Counted from the stretch's first letter, positions 1-11,492 are shown. The stretch is 20,607 bases of DNA from Botryllus schlosseri (GCA_000444245.1 ATSW01006981.1:1-20607); one strand, 5' to 3'. Program-made: numbers and translations. Notes: generated from the letters alone by a model not told the origin.

Positions 1-2036
1 ATAGATACAAGGTATGTACAAAAACGCTTTTTCATGCTGATCTAATTTTTCAACTGTCCTTATTTTTGGGTCTATGTCGATGGCAACCCTGAATATAAGA
101 GTATATGATTTCACACCGTTAGAAGCTCAGCAAATCCTTCCAAGTATATAGCAGACTGGCGTGAATTCAAGGAGAACATTATATAGTTCACTGATCAAGA
201 TTTAATGTAAATTGGCACGGAATATGTATTTTAAGGTGTTCTCGAGATAAATCAAGTTTTGAAGCTCAAGGGGCGCTTATGTCCTTGTAGTTTGAATGAA
301 ACTTATTGCCTGTCCTAAAACCTGACATCGCGATGAGGGCGAGTCTATTTCATTCAGTTCGCGATTCACGTTATTGGAGAGAAATGATCTTCACCAGACA
401 GTCCTGGTGGCGTGCCTCACGTAAACAGATGGATGAATTCCAGCCAATGAAAGCCTAAATCACGTAAACAATATTGAGTGCGAACAGCGAATTGATTGTA
501 GNNTCAGGAATTCTCAAGCAAAGTAGCACATATCTTAATGTTATGTAGTTACTTTATAACATGTCGGCAAAGTCAAAGTTGTACCAAGAGAGCGAGATCG
601 ACTAGTCTGCATGATTTCCCTTTGGCAAACGCAGAGATTGACGGTTATTCTAGTCACGAGTCTCTGTGTATTCCCAGTTTACCACGCGGCAGAGGTAGCT
701 GAATAAGATCTGGGGATACCTGCCAGGACCGTATATCAAAAGACATTCGAGTGAAAGCATACCTATTCAGTCTAGTTGTTATGGGGGATTAGAGAAAATA
801 TATGGCTGTTGGTGGGGATCTGAAATCACCGATTGCAATTAACTTTTAGTGAAAGGCTACGATTTTTATTCTTTTGACACCACAATAACTTGTAATTTAT
901 ATTGTTGCTGTCACAAGCCGCTATTGAATAAAACAGGACGCTGCAGGCTGCAGATACCGACTTAGCAACTGGCAATTAAGAAGTCATAAAAGTTGGCTAT
1001 CACACGTATGTAACTTCAGATCAAATGATCCGCCGTGCCACGGCCACAGATGAGCAACTGAACATGGGTACAGATTTGTATTTGACATCGGACATGAAGA
1101 TTATGCCCGAATAGTGTTGGATACGGATTCATGTTTTCTTAAGCTGGATTTGTATTCGGACCTGGAAATAGAATTTGTGATATCTTCCGATTTCCAAGCG
1201 TCTACGAATAAAATTCAGTCATTAGTGGATTTGTACATCAGCGGGAAGAAATTTTGGATTTGGACATGGACTTGTTTACAAATCTCAAATCTAGAACATA
1301 ATTCGCATTTGAAAATATCAAGTTCGGTCATCTCGGGGCTCACGGCTAGTAACGATCAATGTCAAACTAGTTCCAGATATCCCATAGTCAATGGTTCTNA
1401 ATCGGGGTTCCGCATCAGGCAAAGGTGTTCAGAATAGGTTATACGAAGCTATTATCAGTATATATATAGGCAGTAAGCAAAAACTATTTTGCTAAGAGCG
1501 TGATGCTCATGCTGTACCTTACTGTAGGTGAACTTTACAATATGCTGCAAACTGCAACACCTGAGATTTCCATGTCAAGCTCGCAGTAGAAACAGGAAAC
1601 GCCGATCTCAACTATAGTCAGCCAGTCTGCTGACCTAAACGAGTGGCGTATAGGTATAAGGCGCCCGGGTAGAGTATTTTGCGGCAGTTTGCTATTTCTA
1701 ATGCAGAAAGAAAGTACTTGAACTAAGAATGAAACAATTATTCGTTTGTTGAGAATATTACCAATCTCAAACCTTGCGAACCACAATAGTTTCTTTTCCC
1801 TAGTTCGATACAACTCCATTCATCATTAATGATGGTTATCACGATGTATATTTGTTGAAATAGAAACTTTGTAATCGAACATTATGAACCTGTGGAGTGT
1901 GGATAAAGTGCCCGACGCACGCATATCTCGTGCACCGGAAGTTAAGTTCTAAAATTGCTCTATTATTTTCCCGGTATATAACGGGATAGAAAAATTGAAC
2001 GCCTGTCGATGGTATTCCTTTATTCTATATACGACT

Positions 2037-2119
2037 GGGTATAATCGAGCACGTACCCGAGCGATTCTAATTGAATCAAGTAATTAGCTTCGGGTCTAGT
2101 CGAAAATTCGATTATACCA
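2037..2119. repeat. Compact nested hairpin of about 80 bp
   Basis: The arms GGTATAATCGA (2038-2048) and TCGATTATACC (2108-2118) are perfect 11-bp inverted repeats. Inside them ACCCGA (2055-2060) pairs with TCGGGT (2090-2095), and a small GATTC/GAATC palindrome lies near the centre. I see no obvious target duplication. It may be a very short inverted-repeat element or a transcribed hairpin; the sequence does not decide. Confidence 0.5.
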
Positions 2120-2901
2120 TTCATTATGACAGAAAGACACACTTGAAGATTGCAAATGTGTACAGCGTAAACGGTATGGGTAGGCCGTACATGAGCTTCA
2201 ATTTGTTTACACCAGCTATCTCATAGCGCTCTGTAGCAAAACCTCCTGCCAACCACTGCTTCACAGAAATGTCTTTTCCGTGATCATGCGTAGTCTTTTA
2301 CTATATATTTTGAAATAGATGATAGGGCCAAAGGATGTTTCAGAGTTACCACGGCGGGGAGGAAGCATCGAAAACAATGACTTACACTACTCGACTATAG
2401 AAACATAAATTCTGTACTCGATTCGGCTTCCAATACTGACGCGTTATGCCCAGAGGCTATGATCCCGAAGTCACTGTTGATTAATTGATAAACCATGGAT
2501 CCGATAAATGTGATTTCAATCGGCCATAGCTCATAGTAGAGAAGACCATACGTAAGTTTCAAAACTTTTATATACTACTAACGATACTATCAAAATTTGC
2601 AAACAAACTTGCAATGACTTTACGGGTTTTCAATAATCCAAGTATTTAACTATCATATACATTATCATTAACACCACGCCATTTGCAATGTAAACTCATT
2701 GACTCAAGTCCGGGAGGCTACTTATTCCGGTACCAATATCGCTGATATGTCCTTATCAGTCTTGTTCGAATCACTCGAATTTTCATCTTCGACTACAATT
2801 TTCAAAATACGTTTAGCTTATGATAGATAAATAACTAGAGCCTGCCTCCAAATTGGATGATATGAAAGTGGCTAGATCATAGATCGTTTATTTTCGACCA
2901 G

Positions 2902-2928
2902 TTTTGATCCTATAATCGAGGATCAAAA
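2902..2928. repeat. Perfect 9-bp inverted repeat
   Basis: TTTTGATCC (2902-2910) and GGATCAAAA (2920-2928) are perfect inverted repeats separated by 9 bases. No gene or transposon boundary is evident around it. It could be a protein-binding palindrome or chance. Confidence 0.35.
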
Positions 2929-4794
2929 TAAGCTTACGTCTATCTACATTGGAAAATTGATAGATAGGCAACCACTTATAGATCATTGTCTCGCATTGCC
3001 GAAATAGGTCAACATATTTTCAGTCATGTATGGCAGAATATCGTAGGAAGGAATTTACTGACGCCAAAAAGTTATTGTTCGAAGCTAAAGAACTTCTGCA
3101 GGATATCTTTATTGTAATATTAAATACATTTATATGAGGGATATCGAGTCTACCACTTTAAAAATATTACCTTCATTCATTTGTAGACAAGATCTATAAC
3201 GACAATTAATTGTAGCCTTTAGTTACAATATGCATTTACAGGTTCGTGTGACGAAATGAACAGTTGAGGAGGGTAAAACATTAGCTGCTTTAAGATTCTT
3301 GTATATACACAAAAAGTTGAAAGAATTTTAATTAAATCGCTGATATTACTATGGCGCAGGGTTAGTAGATTTGGTATAACCTATATTTAGCTATTGGTGA
3401 ACATTGAACAATCGTATAAGTGCATATGTGTATGTGTAGGTAGCCAGGATATAGGCAAGAAGACACCACCGGAGTTCTTTTATCGGCATAGGAATTGATC
3501 CGAGAGAGTTATTTACCTTCTTACGTATACATTATACAACTTATCGAATTTCACCCAACATAACGCATTGTTAATTGCCATAAATCGTTCTTGGATATAA
3601 TAGGATACTCATAAAAAATTCATTTTTCGTGCTCACATGAGCACTGAGCAGTTGTTCACATAATGTGTTGTATCATCGAAGGCGAATAGATTTAGCAGCA
3701 TGAGTCAGAAGGCATACATCCCACCAGTGTCAAGCGCGGTACGAAAGTTTACGATCTAACGTATTCACAACTTGTTCAAAAGTCATGAGCATTTGCAATG
3801 GCGAATGACATGATAATATTTCTTGTTAAAACGTAATTAAATTATTAATTTCTCTCATTTATATAGAAACACACAGAACTTTCTAGCTGTCTAGTATATC
3901 AAACTCGTTTCTAATATTGGTACTAACAAAATAATCTAGTTGTGCGCTGAGCAGTTTTAAGCTCATTGGGGATACATGGATCAATATAAATCAAATATTC
4001 ATGAATAACGAATGATAAATTAAATTGATAATGAATAAACCTAGAATGCAGCATGCAGGTAAAGTTAGTGGAACTTCTGATGTCTAATAAAACAGCAGTT
4101 TCCAAACTGGGCACCGTGAGATTTTGACATTGGCTCCACTTGTTCTCCACTGTTCTCCTCTGTCTATGAAGAATGCAGACACGTCCGATCCACCAAAAGN
4201 GACCCAATATTCGAGTATGTTCAAATACCAAGTCCCCTCTCTCGTATTTAAGCTGTTAGGTTTTCCTTTTATCGAGTAATAGAACGTCCAAGATGTCAAA
4301 TTAGCCGCTTGTCTTGGATAAAATTTTATGTTGAAAATTCAATATTCCGTTTAGTTGGCTGAGCTTTTTCAGACACGTTAGCTTTTAGTTTTACAACATT
4401 AAGGCAGTTAAGTTAATCTAACCCGCCGTCATCTTTCTTCAGATCTTACTTAGAAAAGATATTCGTTCAGGGTCAAGGCCCGATCTGAATTTTAACATGT
4501 AGGCCGCTGAATATCGTGCTTGTGCGAAGCCTGTTTTTTTGCGGCAGCAATGATCAAATCGAATTGACATCGCGAGTTGCGTAATGCCACATTCAACCAT
4601 GTGCCGCGGTTTGATAGGCGTGCAAATTCAACAGCAGCATTGTTCGCATTACTTCTTTCAGTATTATGTAATTTTAAGCAAACAAGATTTTGTGATTTCA
4701 TTTATGCAGGGAGCCTATGTAGAAATTGTCCAGCTTTTTAATTCATCAGGGCACCGGTGGCGGCGTCAACAAAATATATTACTAATAGACTGTG

Positions 4795-5170
4795 CTATAG
4801 AGTAGGCTTACCATACGTCCTCTTTTAAGAGGATTTGCCCTCTTTTTTGACTTCTTTGAAAGTGTCCTCGGAGGACGGCCTTTTGTCCTCTTTTTTGAGA
4901 TTTTGTCCTCTCTTTTGAAAATTGAGGTCAGATTCAGAGCCAATTGCGAGCGATATGCCGTAAATTAGTGCAGAAGTGACGCTCCAGAGGGTGAAAAACG
5001 CTATATTGAGCTCCGAGCAGAAAAGATGACCCTTTTTTTATAGTCAACTGGTCACAAAGTGGGAAAAATTCACCGGTTTTTGAGAATTCTACTACGGTTT
5101 TGCAAGTCTCAAATTTCTGAAAAAGTGTCCTCTTTTTAGATTTCCAAAATATGGTAAGCCCACTATAGAG
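4795..5170. mobile_element. hAT miniature element (copy A) with 8-bp target duplication
   Basis: The element proper is 4803-5162 (360 bp). It begins TAGGCTTACCATA and ends TATGGTAAGCCCA, which are inverted repeats matching at 12 of 13 bases. It is flanked by a perfect 8-bp direct repeat CTATAGAG (4795-4802 and 5163-5170). An 8-bp duplication with short terminal inverted repeats is diagnostic of the hAT superfamily. The interior repeats TCCTCTTTT-type runs and has no transposase, so the element is non-autonomous. The intact duplication suggests a fairly recent insertion. A related copy lies at 13211-13540. Confidence 0.88.
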
Positions 5171-5745
5171 GTCTGCTATCAATATCCGGTAATCAATATC
5201 GAAGTCACTTATATCGAATTTGGCAGAAAAGGCATGGCATATGTTAATGTACAATTAACAAGATTTAAGCTACAGAATAATATGACAATGTGACGACGTA
5301 CAAGAACAATGTGACTTCAACTTGGTTGCATTCGAAGTGAGGAAATGAAATTTGTTACATATATTACTATCTGAAAACCGATAGACACTTCAGCCTGTAT
5401 TTGTATTGTAGCTACAAGTCTATTACTAAAGATGCCCAATTTGGTATTTTCATTATTTAGTATTTACATTGCGCATAAAATGTGCGCTCCAGTACGAGTA
5501 TATTTTATATTGTATATGGGTATTAAGATATATGTAAATTTTAAAGTGATTCGCGAAGCCTATCGCGTAAGTTGATTCATAAAACGCATGGGATTTTATG
5601 ACTTCGGTAACATAGTCATATGGAATATCCCTGCATTTGAGTCAACATTCCAACATTGAATAGCTGTTTCATGAGATGAGAACGAGAAAACTCTTTATCC
5701 AGGCTATTTCCGATAATTGCCAAGCGTAAGCTGTGATTGGATTTG
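5171..5745. other. Spacer between hAT insertions, nothing recognised
   Basis: AT-rich sequence with no coding signal, RNA motif or terminal repeat that I can support. It separates the 4803-5162 element from the nested hAT pair. Confidence 0.45.
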
Positions 5746-6155
5746 CTTTAGATCAGTGATCTCAACCTTATTATGTAGCTTGCGGACCAGCTAAATTCAA
5801 AAACAATTTTGCAGACCGGTGAACCTTCAAAAATCTAAATTAAACCAAAATGTAATTACGACAAATGTATGCAACTCGAAAGAAAATAATGGAAACTTCA
5901 ATTTAATGAGGAATGTGCTGCTGTCTTTTCGATAACAATACATGTGTTATATGTGGTTATATTGAAGTGTCTATAACAGGGGTGGGCAAACTACGGCCCG
6001 CGGGCCGCATGCGGCCCGCAACGCCGTTCTGTGCGGCCCGCGAGAGTCTAAAGAAACTTATTAAAATTATTGATAAAATGCGTACTAAAAATCGAATTAA
6101 TGCAGGGACTTGATTAAACTTTTTCTAAGTATATTTCACCATGATAATTCTAAGG

Positions 6156-6240
6156 AAGTGGGTCTCAACCTGGGGGAATGGTGCCCCTTGGGGTCATGAA
6201 AGCATCTGAAGGGGATCGCGAAGCTGAGCTCAACTGAATA
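6156..6240 (+). mobile_element. Possible third-level hAT terminus
   Basis: The sequence AGTGGGTCTCAACC at 6157, followed by GGGGTCATGAAAGC and GGGGATCGCGAAG, resembles the CAGTGGTTCTCAACC ... GGGGTCGCGAA left ends of hAT families common in animals. A weak partner (GGGGGCGCGAAA then GTGTTTGAATC) lies near 6410-6460. I could not establish a clean end or duplication. This may instead be original interior sequence of the inner element. Confidence 0.35.
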
Positions 6241-6246
6241 ATTTTT

Positions 6247-6261
6247 CGCGCTTCGCGCGAT
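6247..6261. repeat. Short GC-rich hairpin TCGCGC-TTC-GCGCGA
   Basis: A perfect 6-bp stem with a 3-base loop inside the inner hAT element, close to the possible third-level terminus. Hairpins of this kind are common in non-autonomous DNA transposons. Confidence 0.4.
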
Positions 6262-7192
6262 TTCCCACCAATTCCTAGTTAGTGCTCTGTATTTAGTATA
6301 AATTTCATATTTAAAAATCTCTCATCAATAGTCGTAACCTCCTATGCCACCAAACAATCCGTTAGGTTTGCTATAGCATCCTGATTTTGTGATATGACGA
6401 TAAGGGGGCGCGAAATCTACACATATAGTAGAAGCGTGTTTGAATCTAACATGGTTACGATGCTGTCAGCATTGTGTGTCCTGGAACTGAACCCAAAGCG
6501 GAATTAGTAAATCTATAAACTGATCACTGCTCACCGATTTAAATTTCAATCCTGTTCTAAGAATCGGGATAACAGACTTTCATCTCTATAGTTTTGACAA
6601 ATTGGTTATTGAGGTCGACCAGCCTATGAAATCTCGCCATTGTTTCTGGCTCGTGTACGATATCATCATAGCAATGTTTGGTTTGTTTCAAATAAGCATA
6701 TATATTATCTCCATGTCCTCACTATATAATCAAATACCAGCAATATTGCGTTTTGGTTTATGATCCCAATTTTATATAGTGCGGCCCGCGAATGGATTCA
6801 GATGTTGAATGCGGCCCGCGAGCTCAAAAGTTTGCCCACCCCTGGTCTATAATGAAGAGTCCTGTTAAAATGCACTAACTTTATTTTGATTCTTCGTTTC
6901 CTTTAAAAGAACTGCGTCTTTGCTGTTTTCCAGCCTCTATTATATCGTCAAAAGTCGAGTTGTAGCCTATTTACAACGATACCATACAGAAAAATACGTT
7001 CTTAATTTCCAAACCAGTTTAATCAATGGATGACCGTCCAACTTCTTTCACTTTTCAATTGAGATAAAAATTTGCAATATATTTAGCGGACCGGCACCAG
7101 CGTTTGAGAACTACGTCTTTAGATCACTTGTATAAATCTCAATATCATGAACCATTAACGCTCTTCAACTTAATAGTTTGGTGTCTTTACAG

Positions 7193-9024
7193 GAAAGTTC
7201 CTGGGATAAATATGGTATTATTTGAATATACTATTATAATATTGTATCACATTCATGCAGTCAGTGGTGAGTATAGAAAATATCTCTTCAAATAGTGATG
7301 CTACAATGAATAATCTTTTAATTACAGAAGTATCNGCAANCGATTTCATTTCTTGTCTAAATGGAAGTGTCCGGAAAGGCTGTGAAGAACTACCCACGGC
7401 GCGTGATTTCAATAATGCTACTCCCTATTGCTGCAGTCATAAAGCTACTGATGTCGCAAATCTATCGGATATACGGGAATACGTCGGAAAACATGTAACG
7501 TGGCGGAATTTCCACGCCGTGAAGATCAACTTAGATTTGAACGCATGGCCTACAGAGGAGATATCTTTTCAATTTAACAAGCTGGGCATCCATGTATCGG
7601 ATCGTCTCTCAAAGGGACAATTTCGTTATGACCTCACATCAACATACCGGATAAGCAGCAAGGCATTGTCATCGCGTAACACGACGATCGTTGTAGGTGT
7701 CTTAGACGCAATATTTCCGNAAACAACTATACGTCACTATAGAGAGATTACCAAAACGTTTGTTCGGTCAGACATTGGTGGAATCCTACTTTGCAGCGGT
7801 ACAGAAGATCGGGTAAACTATACCTACAACATGCTGTTAGCCGATATTCCCTCAAACTATTCCTCGTTTCGGGAAGCTTATTTGACGCATCAATGCGTTC
7901 GCATGGATAATTCAATCGGAAAGTGGACAANGTCCGGATGCGTTGCTCTGGCTGATAANGATACTGTCATATCCTGCTCTTGTGAAGGTGTGTCGAGCAC
8001 ACTGTTCGGGATTCAAGTAAATACCACTCTTCTGACTTGGACTGATGATCAGACGTTACTAATTAAAATAGTCCCCCCGATACTTGGGATTTGCTGCTTC
8101 TTGATAGTCATCACGACGATGTTTCTGATTCTCTTCAGAAAGCACAACAAATCACGAAGAACGTTTGTTCAAATTGGAATATGTTTATCATTCTGCGGCC
8201 AAGGAATCATGTCGCTGTTGTCTGTGTGGATTTTATCAGTGCAACCAATGCCCACTGCGATGTGCGAAAGTATAGCCTATCTCAAGCTGTATTTTGCGTT
8301 TACGTCTTCGCTGTGGGTGTTCATGGAGGGAGCGGTGTTATATATTAAGCTCAGTAACGCTTTGAANTACGAAAAGACCCTATCCACGAAAAATTTGACA
8401 GCGACATCAGGAGTCATATGGATCGCTCCGCTTATACTAATAGTAGGAATGGGATTGTGGGAACAGCAGCCCGGGTTTGAGATACTCTTGGACGTTACGC
8501 ANCCATACAGGAGCATTTATATACGTAATAAGGAAATCCAAAGACTCCTTCCTAGATCCCGACTGCACGCAAATAATGTATTCTCCAAATACAAAGTATG
8601 CTGNCCTTCTTACGACAGCGTCACGTTCGCGGTTATATTCTCGCTAATAGTCCTTGTATGTTGCTTAAATTTTGCTATATCGATATATGTATCCAAAGTG
8701 GTTTGGATGAAATCGAAACTTGCAGCCAGCAGCCAACAAAATGCATACCTGGAGCGAATTAAAGCAACGGCCGGCGCTGTTGTATGTTTGACGTGTTGTT
8801 TGGGTCTTCCACAGTTTGTAGCTCTAGTTTTATACAAAAGTAGAGTAATCGAGCGAGTGTATTCGACTCTGGTTATCGCCAATATTATCACCCTTTTCGA
8901 GGGACCTTTCGTGTTCACTTTTTATTTTTTGCGCAACAGAGATATGCGTAGCTACTTTGCGAAGATATGGAAAAATCACGCGCAACGCAGAGACAGTAAG
9001 ACACGATTTAGCGTGTCGTCATGA
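7193..9024 (+). CDS. Adhesion-type (class B2) G protein-coupled receptor, two coding exons
   Basis: Predicted coding exons are 7212-7266 and 7328-9024, giving about 583 residues. ATG 7212 opens a hydrophobic leader MVLFEYTIIILYHIHAVS that fits a signal peptide. A consensus donor GTGAGT at 7267 and acceptor ATTACAG ending 7327 bound a 61-bp intron, and joining them keeps the frame. A further acceptor-like TGTCTTTACAG ending at 7192 suggests an upstream non-coding exon. The ectodomain (residues 19-260) carries several N-glycosylation sites and ends in a GPS-like motif: W218, C223, C235-S-C237, then F245. The usual HL|T cleavage triplet reads G239-V240-S241, so self-cleavage is doubtful. Seven hydrophobic helices follow (TM1 about 262-288, TM2 about 297-319), with the conserved TM3 cysteine C331 and an extracellular-loop-2 cysteine C443. 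Loop 2 is unusually long, about 50 residues. The tail is short and basic. The ligand is unknown. Without splicing, a frame from ATG 7255 is open but lacks the leader. Confidence 0.85.
7267..7327 (+). other. Predicted 61-bp intron of the receptor gene
   Basis: Starts GTGAGTATAG and ends TTAATTACAG. Removing it fuses the signal-peptide exon (phase 1) to the large exon in frame. The intron is itself open in the large exon's frame, so a simple open-frame scan would place the start at 7255 inside exon 1 and miss the leader. Confidence 0.7.
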
Positions 9025-11135
9025 CCAAAACCGATCTTCATATCGGGGGCTTGAAATACATTACCCTCGGTAGACACTACGAAGGGTGCTCAATGCTCAT
9101 GCACATTGTAGTGCTCTTATCCAGCCAAGTAAAGCAATGATCATGAACGAAGAAATATAAAANGTAAACCTNTTTTTATGTTCTAAAATCTTGATAATTT
9201 GACATTGCGACTCCCTTNCGCATGTTTTGCGTATATAAGGCANAGGTTCTGAATCGAGGTCATAACATGTCCTGCTACGGTGTCTTATATCTATCGGAAA
9301 AATCACGAGGATTTTTGAGCGTCTTGATGTTATTATNTGAAGACGATTAATGACCTCTTCTACGCATTTAGGCAACGTTATTTCACGAATTCCGAGTTTT
9401 CTTAACCGGTTCGCATTTGTCAGTAACATATCGCCAGACTTCACTNTCTTCCTGTATGGCGTATATGCGCGAAACAGTATGCGAACAGTCGATAGATGAT
9501 ATTGGATAATTATATGGAAAATGCTGTAAAGTGGACTATGTTTTTATAAAAGGTTGTCCTTTATGGCACAATTTTAGTGCAGTCTTTGCAAACCGATTAA
9601 ACGTCTGTTCTTTGTATTCGTGTCAATATGGTGAATCNGGTAGAACAAAGCTAATTCTTTTTACAAGATATTACAATGAAGACAGGGCGGAGTATCTGAA
9701 CATCCTATTCGGAACGAATGAGCGTTAAGCATACAGTGACCGAAGGGCAGACGGATATCACGCATATATAGAACTAACAATCACCTTAATGAAGAAAAAA
9801 AGTAGCATATGCTTTTCCCAAACTCTGGTCGCGTAATGAGTTGCCAATTTAATAACATGTATACTGGACATTACAGTATGAAACTATTGAACGCTCATTC
9901 CTTGATACTTGGTTTATATATGTTTTACCTGGCGCAACGTAGAGGTCATTCGTGTTCCTAGTATCCAACCGGAGCGAAATCCGAATTTGTGCCCCCGGAG
10001 CCGCAAAGTGAGCCATTCGAAACGTCAGGAGCCCATGAGCCGACAAAAAACATTGCCTAGCCGCATATAGTACGAATCAGCATGGCGATTGGCGACACAT
10101 CACGGAAATCACGAAATATACTTTCAAATGGAGTGATGTGATAGACATAGCACTGCAGAAAGTGGGGTGATTATTTCGTCATGTAATCGATTACTATTGA
10201 CTCTTGCACTGGCTATTATAAATACAGCAGAATGTTATGGGATATACTATACGGAAGTTAATAGTCATGCGATTGTATTTATTTCGCATGCGTGATCTCG
10301 AAATCAGCATGTGCTTCAGGTATAAATTGATTAAAGAGAAAATAGGACGTTACAAAACAAGCTGACACCAGCACAGGCAGATAGTAAACATCTTTTTGTT
10401 GTTATGACGTGATTTAAATTGATGAAATGAATGTAAATCAGTGGTTCTCGATATTCTTGTTACCGTTACTCATGAGAAGAACAGTATGGATTTTCATTAC
10501 AATTTTTAAAATTTCGAATAATTACATCGTTCAAGGAATTACTTGAAATATTAACATCATATCATTACCTACTCTAGGCTATAGGTACAACTATCTACTG
10601 CTACTATTCATAACACACCAGGAGACTATGATGTTTCGCAATTCGTAAGTGACTGGAAGTATAGATTAATTGATGCACACGAAAGGCACCAAGGCAACGT
10701 TCTAATCTGTAGCCTTATCGGTAATCTTACAGGTATTATCTGAATTACCCCATGGTATAATGTCTAAATGCCTCATGAATTATTGATGTAAACTCCTTAA
10801 TTTAATCTTAACGAATTTTCCCGAGACTGGATAACGATTACGTAGTCTAAGCAAGAGAAATTCGTGATCCCGCGATGATGACATTTATATAGATCCTGGG
10901 AGCGGTGCACAGTGCACACAGATACTCGTCTCCAATTCGAAGTGAAGCAGAGCGATGGAGTCCCATCACTTGTTTTTTCAGTCGGTTTTCCGAGAGAAAT
11001 TCACGAGTATGAGTTGATGTCCGATGGAAGGCGGAACAATAACGATTGGTTTCGCTTCAAAAGTTATCAATCCATTTTTGAAGGTGCCTAATATTCACTC
11101 ATACCAGCTCATACCGCTTGCTTCACTATGAATGA
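9025..11135. other. 3' flank of the receptor gene, no recognised gene
   Basis: The first part presumably holds the receptor 3' untranslated region, but I see no AATAAA soon after the stop (an AAATATAAAA near 9153 is a weak substitute). Open stretches of up to 115 codons (9097-9444 minus, 9531-9728 plus) show no recognisable family. A CAGTGGTTCTCGATATT at 10440 looks like a hAT left terminus, but I found no matching right end. The rest is AT-rich with nothing supportable. Confidence 0.45.
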
Positions 11136-11169
11136 TTAAATAATAGTAATAATAATAGTAAAATAAAGT
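11136..11169. repeat. AT-rich simple repeat
   Basis: A run of TAATAATAATAG/TAAAATAAAG-type sequence directly before a LINE fragment. It may be the 3' tail of an older retroelement or simple-sequence expansion. Confidence 0.45.
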
Positions 11170-11492
11170 AAAAATTATATGGGATGTACCAGTTATAACT
11201 GACAGCGAAAGCAGGAGCAACCGCCCAGATATGATGATCAAACTAAAAGAGAAAAGAGAATACATATTCATTGAACTGGCTGTCCCAGCTGATCACAACA
11301 TACTGACGGAATCAGAAGAATAAATACGCTGAACTCAAAATGGAATGTGAGAAAATGTGGCGATGCAAAATAAACATTGTACCGATCGTCATTGGTGCTA
11401 AGGGTCTTTAGCAAAAAAAAACTCGGGAAACTATCGATTCGACATGATCCAAATGATCACTTTATTGGGCACTGTGCATGTGCAGTGTGCAT
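11170..11492 (+). mobile_element. LINE (non-LTR retrotransposon) ORF2 C-terminal fragment, copy 1
   Basis: Translation from about 11179 gives WDVPVITDSE, then RSNRPDMMIK and FIELAVPADHNI. After a frameshift near 11320 it continues KYAELKMECEKMWRCK, then INIVPIVIGAKGL and a stop at about 11409. This matches the tail I know from LINE reverse transcriptases (IxVPADxN ... KYxDLxxExxRMW ... VPIVVGALG). The copy is 5'-truncated, lacks the reverse transcriptase core and carries the frameshift, so it is dead. Its 3' part is duplicated at 12246-12362. A hAT miniature element sits just past its end. The clade cannot be assigned from this piece. Confidence 0.72.

Larger units (their letters stand above)
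1..4794. other. AT-rich stretch with no recognised gene
   Basis: I found no open frame here with a recognisable domain, no clear tRNA or rRNA, and no terminal repeats with target duplications. The longest open stretches (about 100 codons, for example 1114-1437) show no family motif and are within what chance allows. Two hairpins are listed separately (2037-2119 and 2902-2928). The stretch is best read as intergenic or intronic DNA. Exons of the downstream receptor gene or its 5' leader could be hidden here but cannot be called from sequence alone. Confidence 0.5.
5969..6852. mobile_element. Inner hAT element (GCGGCCCGC family) nested in the outer one
   Basis: The element proper is 5977-6844 (868 bp). 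Its ends CAGGGGTGGGCAAACT and AGTTTGCCCACCCCTG are perfect 16-bp inverted repeats. The flanking 8-bp direct repeat GTCTATAA (5969-5976 and 6845-6852) is perfect. GCGGCCCGC motifs recur just inside both ends (three near the left, two near the right), a subterminal pattern expected of transposase binding sites. No transposase frame is present. It inserted after the outer element and its ends are better preserved. Confidence 0.92.
5746..7124. mobile_element. Outer hAT element, interrupted by a second hAT
   Basis: The element starts at 5754 (CAGTGATCTCAACCTT, a typical hAT terminus) and ends at 7116. The perfect 8-bp direct repeat CTTTAGAT flanks it (5746-5753 and 7117-7124). The terminal inverted repeats have decayed, but TCTCAA/TTGAGA and a GCGGACC subterminal motif remain at both ends. 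Without the 5977-6844 insertion and its 8-bp duplication the element is about 487 bp, too short for a transposase, so it is non-autonomous. Its right end lies 76 bp from the predicted splice acceptor that opens the receptor gene's signal-peptide exon, so it sits in or just before that gene. Confidence 0.82.

Noticed and set aside
1114-1437. 107-codon open frame on the plus strand
   Set aside because: No recognisable domain, no splice or start context, and repeated GGATTTG-type words explain its mild regularity. Chance open frame in AT-rich DNA.
1919-1952. 5S rRNA-like words (ATCTCGTGCACCGGAAGTTAAG)
   Set aside because: Only a short resemblance to the 5S internal control region; the rest of a 5S gene or a 5S-derived SINE is not visible.
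3637-3652. Palindrome in GTGCTCACATGAGCAC
   Set aside because: A single short palindrome with no partner or context; can arise by chance.
9097-9444. 115-codon minus-strand open frame after the receptor gene
   Set aside because: Contains several Ns, no family resemblance, and lies where the receptor 3' untranslated region is expected.
10440-10456. hAT-like terminus CAGTGGTTCTCGATATT
   Set aside because: No matching right terminus or 8-bp duplication found, so no element can be delimited.
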